DNA of 64,000 nucleotides from Pogostemon cablin (Eukaryota > Streptophyta > Magnoliopsida > Lamiales > Lamiaceae): positions 25,960,279-26,024,278 of the forward strand of contig CM042983.1 of the NCBI GenBank assembly GCA_023678885.1. Reading direction: 5' to 3'. Below, piece after piece: positions 35,273 to 45,482 of this stretch. A program made the translations under genes and the position numbers. The notes beneath the pieces were generated by a model. It was given only the letters and a program-made list of their open reading frames with translations, was not told where the DNA came from and did no database searches. Within the stretch, counting starts at the first letter, position 1; every line of letters begins with the position of its first letter.

Positions 35273-35558
35273 CTCCATCCATTCCACATTTATCTTCACA
35301 CTTTCCATTTTCGTCCGTCTCACATTTATCTTCACCACCCAAAAAAGGAAAGTTCACATTAACCAACAACCTCAAAAGTTACCTTAATTTCAAAAATATC
35401 AATCTCACCTAACACACATAACATACTTTATAATTTATTTATTTATTACTTAAAAATACCACAATACCCTTCAAAAGTCAATAAAGTTGGTAAAAAATTA
35501 ACTTTTCTTAAACTCCGTGTCTACAGTAACTGTAAAGACAAATATGGGAAGGAGAGAG
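35273..35558. mobile_element. Stowaway MITE, 286 bp
   Basis: CTCCATCCATTCCACA at the left and GGGAAGGAGAGAG at the right with flanking TA. The interior resembles the 35610 copy. Confidence 0.75.
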
Positions 35559-35609
35559 TATTTATTAACTTTTTTTATTGAGCAAAGTCAGTTGTTAGTA
35601 TAGTTAGTA

Positions 35610-35871
35610 CTCCCTCCGTCCCATACTCGTTGTCTTACTTTCCATTTCATCCATCCCAAACTAATTGTCTTATACCAAAAAAGGAAATATCACATCAATC
35701 CACACCCCTAAAAGTTCATCTTAATTACAACTTTACCACACATACCTAACACACATAACATACTTTATAATTTATTTATTACCTAAAAATACCACAATAC
35801 CCCTAAAAAGTTAACTTTTCTTAAACTCCGTGTCTACAGTGTCGCAGACATCGAGTCTGGCATGGAGGGAG
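35610..35871. mobile_element. Stowaway MITE, 262 bp
   Basis: CTCCCTCCGTCCCATACTCG at the left and TGGCATGGAGGGAG at the right, TA on both sides. Confidence 0.85.
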
Positions 35872-36199
35872 TATTTCTTAATTAGCTATATAATAGTAAT
35901 TTTATTTCAATTAATTGTTTTTTTAAATTAATATGAAATATAAATAAAAAAATTTATATTGCCTAAGTTTCAAATTATATAAATAATAAGGTATATTTTA
36001 AAATATTAAAAAAAATACTTGAATTGATTCAATGAGATTCAATTATTTTGAAGTGAATCGAATCTCACTTTATCAAAATAAATTTTTATACTTTTTATAA
36101 ATCAATCAATTATCTAGACGAACTTGAAGAAAGCTTCTATTCCTCTTAAAAAATCGAATGTGTGTATTTAGAATGAATAATAAAAAAGGCTTATTTATA

Positions 36200-36429
36200 G
36201 GAGTAGGTCTTGCGTGAGACCGTCTCACGTGAAATCATTTTTTACTTTTTGAAATAGTTATCACTTTTGCTATAAAATGTTATCACTTTTTATTTACACT
36301 ATAAATTGTTTATGAAAGAGCATTATCATTTTTTATTAATTTTATTATCACTTTCCTTCACAAAAGTTATCACTTTCTGGCCGTCTCACGTAACCCCTTA
36401 CGTGAGACGGTCTCATACAAGTCTTTGCC
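36200..36429. mobile_element. GTCTTGCGTGAGAC-family MITE, about 230 bp
   Basis: GGAGTAGGTCTTGCGTGAGA at the left. The right end, reverse-complemented, reads GGCAAAGACTTGTATGAGAC. Subterminal CGTCTCACGTGA / ACGTGAGACGG repeats are inverted. Flanking 9-mers are both AT-rich and match only partly. Confidence 0.75.
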
Positions 36430-36865
36430 AAATATATAGACGGGGTGTAAGAGAATATTACAGGATTTGAAATTTTTTTCTTAAATTATGTAAATGCTTA
36501 TTTTTATTAATTATTATTATCTTAAATAAACATAATTTTTATTTTTAATTAATATTTTGTTCATATTTTCTGTAAATAATTTTTTTAATTTATTACCTAT
36601 TTAAAATTAATAAATAAAATAAGAAAATACATTTTTAAAAAGAAAATATTAAATAAGGAAGTTAATGATAAGTAAATAAGGAAAACATAAAAAAATAATT
36701 TAAAAATTTTTAAAAATGAAAAAATTATACGTCATAATAGAGCGCTCTGGAGACGACACACAGACAGAAAAATTTATGCTATAGTATGCTTAAAATTAGT
36801 TTATTTATTTATTGATTTATTTTAATGTTTTTTAAATTGTTAGTACGGAAATTTTTGAGAAACTT

Positions 36866-37126
36866 TATTGTGAGACGGGTGTGAGACGAGTTAACCCATC
36901 ATTAAAGTATGCTTATTGTAGGGATAAAGTATGATTATTTGTAGTTAAAGTATGTCAATAATAAATTTTATTATCACACTGAAATCATACTTTAATGCAC
37001 AATTCAACTTACTTTAGAAAACATACTTTAACAACAATTAAACATATTTTATCTAAAAAATAATTATACTTTAACACATCTCACAAACTGTCTCACATAA
37101 ATAGCTTCTCACAATAGAATTTGTTT
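36866..37126. mobile_element. Small TIR element (TAAAGTATG family), copy 3
   Basis: CTTTATTGTGAGACGGG at the left and CTTCTCACAATAGAATTTG at the right form inverted ends. The arms carry TTAAAGTATG and CATACTTTAA. It is related to 4637-4885 and 12597-12905 but lies outside the FAR1-gene duplication, so it shows independent movement of the family. Confidence 0.65.
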
Positions 37127-37747
37127 TTTAGTCAAAACACGTAATTAGCTTCTTTTGAATGGTTAATTTTACCATTTTTTTAATTAGTTTTATTATGTTT
37201 TCACTTTTTTTTGTATTTATTTATTTATTTGGTTTCTATCCTGTTCTTTTTATATTATTAGTATGTAACTTTTTTTATGTTAATTTTTCTTTTTATGGTT
37301 TTACAAATTTGTTTAAGTAATTTTGTTATGACTTCCTTTTTTTTTCCTTCAAATTTATCTATTATAATTTTTAATAATATATATTAATTTTATTATAATT
37401 TTTCTTTTATATTTTTAAAGGACTTTTTTAAAAAAATCATTATTTTTCTTTTAATTTTATTTGTTTAATTTTTTTTATATATTTTCACTGACATTAAAAC
37501 TTAATGATACATAAATATTTTTTTAAAGATAGAATATCGATGTGATATTTTTTTTATTTTTATAATTTTTGTTCTTTTTTTTATTATTTAATATAAACTT
37601 ATATTAGATTAGAATAAGTAGTTAATTAAATTTGAATTATATTTTTTAAATTTTTGAATAAATAATTACACTAGACTTAAATTATACTATATTAAACTTG
37701 ATCGATTATATTTTTAAAATTATTAAATAAAATAGTTATATTAAACT
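37127..37747. other. Unassigned, extremely AT-rich stretch
   Basis: Long T-rich runs with no coding signal; probably Helitron interior ahead of the terminus at 37808. Confidence 0.4.
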
Positions 37748-37808
37748 TGAATTATATTTTTTAAAATTGTAAATTTTAAAACCCATGTATTACACGGGAT
37801 CCATACTA
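37748..37808 (+). mobile_element. Helitron 3' terminus (plus strand)
   Basis: ACCCATGTATTACACGGG folds into a short hairpin, followed by ATCCATACTAG and T. The last 60 bases align with 34905-34972. Confidence 0.65.
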
Positions 37809-38491
37809 GTTTAAAATATAAATCTTTTATAAAACGAGATAAATAATTTTAAACAAGATAGATAATTATTAAGAAATAATACTTGGTTTTATAATTTTAA
37901 ATTAATTTTGTTCATTAAAATATTATATTTTTTATTAATTTTATAAATTTTATAAAATAGTTCAATTAAATTGTTATTGCTTCTCATAATTTATTATTAC
38001 TTTTTATTTTATCTATTAATTGTTCAGTAAAAAATTAATTGTTCAATTATCACTTTTTTTATTGAGTATCATATTTTCTTAAGTTAATTATTACTTTTTA
38101 TCTGTGATGTAAATTATTCAGGAAATAGTGTAATTAAGTTATTATTATTTTTCTTTAATTAGCTATCACTTTATATTCGTCCAACGAATCATTCATGTAT
38201 AATAATTTAATTGATCACGAATATCACTTCTTCTTTATTAAAAAATTTATCACTTTTTATTCATTTAACAAATTATTCAAGGAATAGTTTAATGGATCAC
38301 GAATATCACCTTTTTTTAAGTATCACTTTTTGATTAAAAATATTATCATATTTTATTTATTTTTAATTAAATAATCCAATTAAATAGATATCACTTTTTC
38401 TTAGTTAAATGTACTTTTTTTATTAAAATGTTATATGTTATATTATTTTTAATTATAATATAAATTATTTATAAAGTTTTTTAAGACAATT

Positions 38492-39005
38492 TTGAGATAA
38501 TATCAATTTTGGTTCTTTAGGATATACTCCCTCCGTCCCGGGCAAAGAGTTACATTTGCTTTTTGCGCGTAGATTAAGGAGTATTATTATTTTATGTAAA
38601 GTGGGTAGGTGTATTAGAGAGATGTGATGGGTAGTGGTGGGCCATTTGTGTACTTTTTTTACTAAAATGGGAAAATGTTGCAATTTGAATGAGACACCCA
38701 ATATAGTAAAATGTTGCTATTTGGGTGGGACGAAGGGAGTATGCAAAATTCATTTTAATTCCTTAAGTATGGTAATTTATCAAAAGTGATCATTTTTTGT
38801 CTGTTTTTTGTCCTTTTGTTCCACTTTTAATTCTTTTTGTCCACATTTAGTCATTATTTGGCATATTCTAGAGGACCAAAAGTGGACAAAAAGAATTAAA
38901 AGTGGACCAAATGGACCAAAAATGATAAATTTTGAGAAATTACCAAACTTGAAGACTAAAAATGGATTTGAAATATCTTAAAGGACCAAAATTAATATTT
39001 TTCCC
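38492..39005. mobile_element. Long-inverted-repeat MITE with a Stowaway nested in its left arm
   Basis: The left arm (TATCAATTTTGGTTCTTTAG, then after the nested element TCATTTTTTGTC, TCCACTTTTAATTC) is the imperfect reverse complement of the right arm (GAATTAAAAGTGGACC, then CTTAAAGGACCAAAATTAAT). The arms meet near 38860. Without the 213-bp Stowaway the element would be about 300 bp and fold into one hairpin. Confidence 0.7.
38527..38739. mobile_element. Stowaway MITE, 213 bp, nested
   Basis: CTCCCTCCGTCCCGGGCAAA at the left and GGGTGGGACGAAGGGAG at the right with TA duplications. Same length and subfamily as 18511-18723. Confidence 0.85.
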
Positions 39006-39840
39006 AATTTTTTTATGAGGTTTAAAAAAATATTACTATTAATTTTTATAAATTTTAATATTTACATTAAAAATTAAATTTAATGAATCATAAAATTTAA
39101 ATCAACGTATTTTAAACAAGAAAAAAATATTAAATAATAAATATAGAGAGAACAAAATGTTAAATTGAAAATGACTAAGGCAATGTTCTGGATTTGAAAC
39201 CTCGAAATTTCAATTCAAAACTCACATACAAATTTTAAAAACCACCCCTATATATATCTACTACATTATCTATTCTCAATGGAGTACACTTTCTTTCTTT
39301 ATATCTCCTCTTTCATTTAACTTTTTAAATAAATTAATACATTGATTTGACATAAAGTTAAAATCAACTCTACTCAAAACTCATAAACACACAATTCATG
39401 ATTTTCAAATCTCACTTAACCCAAAACGAAACATAATCTAAAAGAAGATGGAGTACAGCTCGCGCGAGATTGGTGTTGCCTAATTAAATGGTGCTTTTAA
39501 ATGGGTCATTATCTGTCTCACAAATTAAGGTTCGGTCTCATGCTTGTCATTTTTTTTATGTGGAATTAAGTTTAATTCGTACAATTTTCGAAAATTTCAT
39601 AATGAAAAAGTTAGTTTTAAGATTTTGTTTGATATTTATTTTATTTACTTAAATTTATAACTATTTAAATTTGTTATATTTATTTCATAATTTATTAATT
39701 TTTTATAAATTAATTTAAATTTAAATTTAAATTATTTCATACATTGCACGAGATATCTTTTCTTCTCAATTTATTATAGTTATATTACATAAAATAAATA
39801 AGTAAATATATACATAATATCATCATCTTATCTAAATATA

Positions 39841-40056
39841 CTTTCTCTAGGAGTCTCATTTGCTCTTGTGCACGTGAATTAAGGAGGAGTATTATTATTT
39901 AATGTATGTGTAGTAAGTAGTTGTATTAGTGAGTATGTTGACCCTATGTTTTAATTATATTAATGGGGGTGTGTGGGTCTCATGTGTCAAAAAAAAGAAA
40001 TTAAATACTTTGGGTAGGACAACTAAAATGATAAAATGAGACTCTTACGGAGGGAG
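39841..40056. mobile_element. Stowaway MITE, about 216 bp
   Basis: The left end CTTTCTCTAGGAGTCTC is decayed. The right end CTTACGGAGGGAG is intact. Both are flanked by TA. Confidence 0.75.
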
Positions 40057-40126
40057 TATGATACAACACTTAACATTTTTTAATTTTATGTTCAATGATT
40101 AAGATTGTTATTTCCATTAATTTATA

Positions 40127-40352
40127 CTTCCTCCGTCCCTTGATTAGAGTCTCATTTGTTTTTGGGCACGTGGATTAAGGGATATTATTATTTAATGTGT
40201 AGTGGATAGTTATATTAGTGGGTGTGTGTGCCCCATATTTTAATTGTATTAGTGGGTGTGGGTGGGTCCATATGTCTAAAAAAGGAAATGAGATCTTTTG
40301 GGTGAGACAATTAAAATGATAAAATGAGACTCTTACCTAGGGACGGAGGAAA
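40127..40352. mobile_element. Stowaway MITE, 226 bp
   Basis: CTTCCTCCGTCCCTTGATTA at the left and CTAGGGACGGAGGAAA at the right, TA on both sides. Closely related to the neighbour 70 bp upstream. Confidence 0.85.
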
Positions 40353-40660
40353 TACTTTAATTTAAGAGTCCAACTTGAGTGCACTGGATGCACCAGTACA
40401 CCTGGACGATCTAAACCATTAAATTTAGTTATAGTTTAATCTCTACCACTAAATAAAATAATATTATTAATTTTTTTAAAAACTAAAACTACCCACTACT
40501 CTCACGTTAAACCTATAAAATAGGGGTACACGGTGCAACACGTGCACACGGAATGACCCTTAATTTAAATTTTAAATTTTGATTTCCTTAGGATCAGGGT
40601 AACAAATATTTTTTGGCAACAAATATATCTTAGAATAAATATGTACATATATATATATTT

Positions 40661-40937
40661 AGGAATTTTATCAATTTAGGGCCTGAAAAATGAGTAAACT
40701 ATCCATTCGGGGCTTGAATTATATTTTCTATCAATTAGGGGCCTGAATTATGTTAAACTATCAATTCAGGGCCCGAACTTAGGCCCTAAATTGATAAAAT
40801 AGAAGATAATATTTGACAAATTCAGGCCTTGGATTAATAGTTTTACATATTTCAGGCCTTGAATCGATAGAAAAAATAATTCAAGCCCCGAATTGATAGT
40901 TTACCCATAATTCAGGCCTTGAATTGATAAAACTCTC
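40661..40937. mobile_element. Inverted-repeat MITE with TTTTATCAATT ends
   Basis: GGAATTTTATCAATTTAGGG at the left pairs with the reverse complement of AATTGATAAAACTC at the right. Between them CAATTCAGGGCC / GGCCTTGAATTGAT motifs repeat on both strands. AT-rich flanks hide any target duplication. Confidence 0.6.
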
Positions 40938-42727
40938 TCTATATATATAAATATATCATCACTTTATCTAAAAAATTGGTTCCACACTTATCTTCGAATC
41001 TAAAAAAATTATTTATATTTCTTTTAATTCTTTTTGTTATGAATATTTTAATTTCTATTTTAAATACTGTTAGTGCATAGTGGAAGTCAGTGTTGATGTT
41101 GGAGTATGCAGAGGAGATCTGCCGGAATGTGTGCTGCAAGAACTACAAGGGCAAATGCATTCATTTCACAAAAATGCATCAGCATCAATAATTAAGAATC
41201 CACATTTATTCCATTGTGGATGGTAATCATCAGCATCAAGAAAGCGCCCATTAAGTAGTACTGTGAAAATCAACGAAGCAAATATAAGGATAAGATCATA
41301 TTAACTATGATTTTCCAGCACCACTAACTCCCATTATCACTATGCTACACGCTAAGACATAGAATTAGAACTCAAAAACTAAGCACTCAAATCCACAAAT
41401 CAAATTTGGTAAAATTACTTTCAGTGTAACAGGTGTCCAACCTTTTTCACATGCCAACTCTCGGTTATATAGATAGGTAAGCAGCTGATTAGGTATAACT
41501 TTCCTGCAAGTAAAAATAAATTGAGAATATCTGATGATTGACTGACCAACAACAGGAAATATAGAACAATTACTACCATTACTCCTCACCTCGACGCTAC
41601 TAGCCTACTCATCGGTGCATTGATAAAAGGTGCATAGTTGCATCTTATTTGGGAAGGTGCGAAACCCATTGAGTACTCATTGCACCGGGATTGGAGTCTG
41701 CCTCTTCACTTGATGTATGGAACAACGCTTACTCTCTCTCTTCTCTGTATGTGCAGTCTGTGCCATTCTCTCTCCTCATTCTATTGATCCAACGGTGTGT
41801 ATTAAAATAAGAAGAATGCAACGGCTCACCAAAGGTCAAACGGTACCACTCTGATAATCATACAAACAAAGTGAATGCTCACTGGAATCCTTCATCATTA
41901 CTCAAAATATTAACAATAAATTTGTCAATCTTACTTCACGTGCATTTCATTAAATAAAACCAACATCTGCACTATCATCTAATCATTCAACTCAAAGAAA
42001 TATGCATAGGCTGGAATTAAATTATTAAAATTCAATCAATTCAATAGGACTTTGAAATCACAAGATCAACATATAGAAGAACCAATTAAGAAAATAAAAT
42101 GACAAATAATGAACCAAAATGGAATTCATTTGAAAATTAAACTCAAAACCTTTTAAATTCTTCACAAAGAGCAAACCTCCCAATTTGGTTTTTGTACTCA
42201 TACTCTAGTTCGCAAAATCCAATCCCACCCAATCGCGAACACATAACGCAGATAAACTATTATTTGGAGGCAAAACATCTTCCAACAATAGTGGAGTAGC
42301 AACATTAGCCTTTCTTACCTGTAGAGTTGCGTTGGTGGAAGATTAGGGGTGTTGAGTCCATCTCGTTCTACAGACGCGTGGTTTATAGATTACCGGCAGA
42401 GTATCGCGTCCTCCTAAGACCGCTAACGGAGAACCCGCTTGTAGGACGAGCTCGCACTTCAATATAACCTTTCTAGATGGAGTTGGACTGCTGTATTCGC
42501 TATTTCATTGAATAAATGGAGGGGGGTTGTGGGTGACCTAAATGTTGGTGAGTGAGGGAAGCGAAACGGTGGACAGAGGGAGAAAAATAAAAATATTTTG
42601 AACTCAACAAACCACACTGAATACATAGGAGCCAATGTACAATAGGGCGATGAAATCATCGCTGCGTGAGGGGACAGATGTACGGGCTACAGTAAAACAC
42701 CTTTTGATGAAGCAGTATGCTTCAACC
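40938..42727. other. Unassigned, possibly part of a minus-strand gene
   Basis: No family was recognised. Two hints of a minus-strand transcript exist. One is a frame open from about 42341 to 42206 (45 residues between stops, containing ATPLLLEDVLPP and LCVRDWVGLDF, no ATG). The other is a strong acceptor TTTTTACTTGCAG (near 41521) before a frame reading KVIPNQLLTYLYNRELACEK. These do not join in phase with a nearby ATG exon (ATG about 42363, donor GTAAGA near 42319), so no gene model is offered. Confidence 0.3.
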
Positions 42728-42905
42728 CAATTCAATTTCCCTGTGCCACCCCATGTTTCATCACATGTTACATGGGGTGGGATGGGTGACATGTGTCCCA
42801 TTTCATTTCACACAATTGTGTGTGAAATGAAATGGGACACATGTCACCCATCCCACCCCATGTAACATGTGATGAAACATGGGGTGGCACAGGTGATCTC
42901 AGTCG
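42728..42905. mobile_element. Perfect 75-bp inverted repeat (hairpin) with candidate 9-bp flanking duplication
   Basis: The left arm 42740-42814 and the right arm 42819-42893 are exact reverse complements over 75 bases by direct comparison, separated by the 4-base loop ATTG. The arms begin CCTGTGCCACCCCATG and contain CATGGGGTGGGATGGG. The 9-mer GCTTCAACC occurs at 42719-42727 and 42906-42914, exactly 12 bases outside each arm, suggesting a target duplication of a MULE-like insertion. It lacks coding capacity. A transcript through it would form a long perfect duplex. Confidence 0.8.
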
Positions 42906-43576
42906 GCTTCAACCGGCGGAGCAGGTAGGTCTTCATATTTAAATTACGGATTTTATGTTCAATGGTGGAGATTGCACGGTGCACTCTTTAATGGATGGAT
43001 TGGACCCGTGGTCACCAATGACCACGGGTCACTGAAGTAATCCTCTATAATCTTTACACTTCATGATGTGAAAAAAAAGACCCTATTAAATATGTGTGGA
43101 AGTTTAAGATAAATTTCATTGTAGATGCTGTTAAATAAAGCTTTCTTGTAATTCCTTTAGTTTGGTGCATATGTTAAAAGATTTTTTTTACATACATATG
43201 TTAAAAGAAATAACAATATCATAACTTTGCTATAATATACATATTTTTTTATTTGTTCAAGGAGACATATAATTGTGTTGATATTTTAATTTTGAAAATG
43301 GAATTAGAAGCAGTGGTTGGAAAATAATTTTTATTGTAATAATTTTATAGGAGAGAGTAGTTGGTAATATTTAGAAGTGTTTTGAGGCAACACGTGGCGT
43401 GAGATGATGGTGGAATCCCCTGTTGCAAAACATAGTCCATCTTGTATTATAAACAAGTTGAGAAGGTGACACATCATTTGTTGCAGTTGAATATAACACT
43501 CTTCTATTAATCACAGTGAAAATTAAAATTGTTCATATATAATATTGTATCGATTTTTTAACACTCTTCTATTCAG
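42906..43576. other. Unassigned stretch upstream of the MULE transposase relic
   Basis: No gene was recognised. It includes a GACCCGTGGTCACCAATGAC segment near 43005 and AT-rich sequence, and may hold the 5' end of the MULE. Confidence 0.35.
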
Positions 43577-45482
43577 ATGAAGTCTCGAAAAGTGGGAGTA
43601 TTATGGGGTGGATTCTGGCAAGGGTTAGAGTACACGGGCGGTGACTTCGGCACTATTGTATTGTAGGAATCAAATTTGCAGTACGATGCTCTCATCAATA
43701 AAATTCATTCAATTGCAAGTGCAGACCTTTCTAAATGGAGATACATAATACATAAATTTCGGTGTATCCAGGGTCATTTGGCTATACATAAGATAAATAG
43801 TGATAGCCAAGTTGAGCAATTATACTGGAGTCCTGAATCACCGCTCATTTACATTACACTCAAGTCAACCATCGAGGGTCAAAATCACCTAAGGGGGCCC
43901 AGTACAAGTGATCGAGCTGGCAAAGTATGTCCGAGCACCGACTGTTCTAAAAGCATTCATTCACCTGTAAGGAGTACTTTTGATCTAAATGAATCAAATA
44001 CCCCGATGAGCACTGAGTTGGTCAGAGAAGGAAATATCATTAGTACCGAGGAAGATTGTGGGGAAAACACAGAAGAAGAAGAAGGCAGAGATGATATATT
44101 TTTCAACTCTGAGGAAGAGTATTTTGAGTCAAGGGGCGACGATGACACAGATCCTTCCTATTTGGATGCTATGTTCAAAGGCCTATGTGATTACATAAGG
44201 GAGCGGGGTGGTTTAGGTTTTATTGAACTTGCAATACATGATTTGACTCCAACAAACAATCATTGTAGAGATGAGCAAAACAACATCCGTACAGCACAGC
44301 CATGGTCCATCCCGGGTACGTGATTTAATAATTTTCAATTAAAACTAATATTTAAATATAATAATATTTTCTAAATTAACTATTTTTATAAAAACTTTTT
44401 TCATAACCAACCGTATTTATACAGGTTTCCCTAGTGACACAGGCATTGCATCTGGTACATACCTTCCATCATTTAAAATATCAACTGAGTTGTAATTGCA
44501 CAGTATATTTAAAACTAAGGAAGAGCTGTAAATTATTGTGGGGATGTACGAGCTACGGAACCAAGTAAAGACAGAAGTTCATAAATCCGATAAGACCCGA
44601 TACAATGTAGTGTGTAAGTACAAGGACTTGAAAAACTATCCATTCTTGATGCACTCTAGTGGAAGAAATGAGGAGGCCTGGAAGGTTATTAAGCTCGTCG
44701 ACCAACACACATGCAATCAGGATCCAGATACACAAGGACCACGATCTTAATTTTCCAAGATAATAGGGAAATACTTTGCTTTAAAGTATGGGGACAAGAT
44801 GGTTGAAAAGAGGCCCAAATCGATGATAGAAGAGATCCTACATGAGTTCGGGTTTAACATTGGGTATAACGTGGCCTTAAGAGGAAAGCATCGCGCAATT
44901 GGACACACTTACGGCGATCATGATACATCTTTTAGCAAGATACCATCATACACGTACCAGCTTGAGCTCTCCAATCCAGGATCTCACATAAGAACTTCAG
45001 TTGGGGATGATGATCGATTTAGGTAGTAATAAAACTTTAGCACTGTTGTGTTTTGGGTTTAATTTCTTTATTATGAGGGTTAATTAGCATAGTATTTTGT
45101 GGATATTAAATTTAGGTACACATATTATGCTCTAGTTGCTTCACGCCAAGGGTTTTTAAAGTATGGTCTTCCAGTGATTGTCGTGGATGGAATCCACATA
45201 AAGGAAAAATATCGAGGTATCGTCTTTGTTGCAGTAACGCAAGACGAAAATCATAATATTTTTCCCCTAGCCATTGGGATCGGGGACATAGAGAATTAAC
45301 ATTTCCTGGACCTAGTTCATGGAAAGGTTGAAGGAATCATACGGATGTCCTCCAGGTCTCTTGATAGTTTCGGACGACCACAAAATCATTGCCCATGCAA
45401 TTCAGGTTATTTTTCCAAATGCACAACATGGTTTATGCTACATTCATCTGAAGAAAAATATAACGAGGTTCAGGGATGCTGT
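43577..45482 (+). pseudogene. MuDR-type (MULE) transposase pseudogene, cut by an LTR insertion
   Basis: An ATG at 43577 opens a plant MULE N-terminal domain (WGGFWQGLEYTGGDFGTIVL), which hits a TAG at 43664. The same frame resumes to 44318, where CCGG|GTACGTG looks like a donor, with an acceptor near 44425. The MuDR DNA-binding domain follows (44538-44750, YNVVCKYKDL, then WKVIKLVDQHTC), with an in-frame TAA. Next are a helix-rich linker (44799-45022), a second intron and the transposase core (45115-45470: VIVVDGIHIKEKYRG, SDDHK, LCYIHLKKN). A stop at 45297-45299 and a frameshift near 45300-45320 add to the damage. The C-terminal core and zinc knuckle are missing because the gypsy LTR begins at 45483. 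Intact proteins cut and reinsert Mutator-like DNA. Confidence 0.85.

Noticed and set aside
30899..40352. Regularly spaced repeats as a possible array (CRISPR-like or satellite)
   Set aside because: Spacing is irregular and each unit has inverted termini with TA duplications, so these are independent MITEs in a plant genome.
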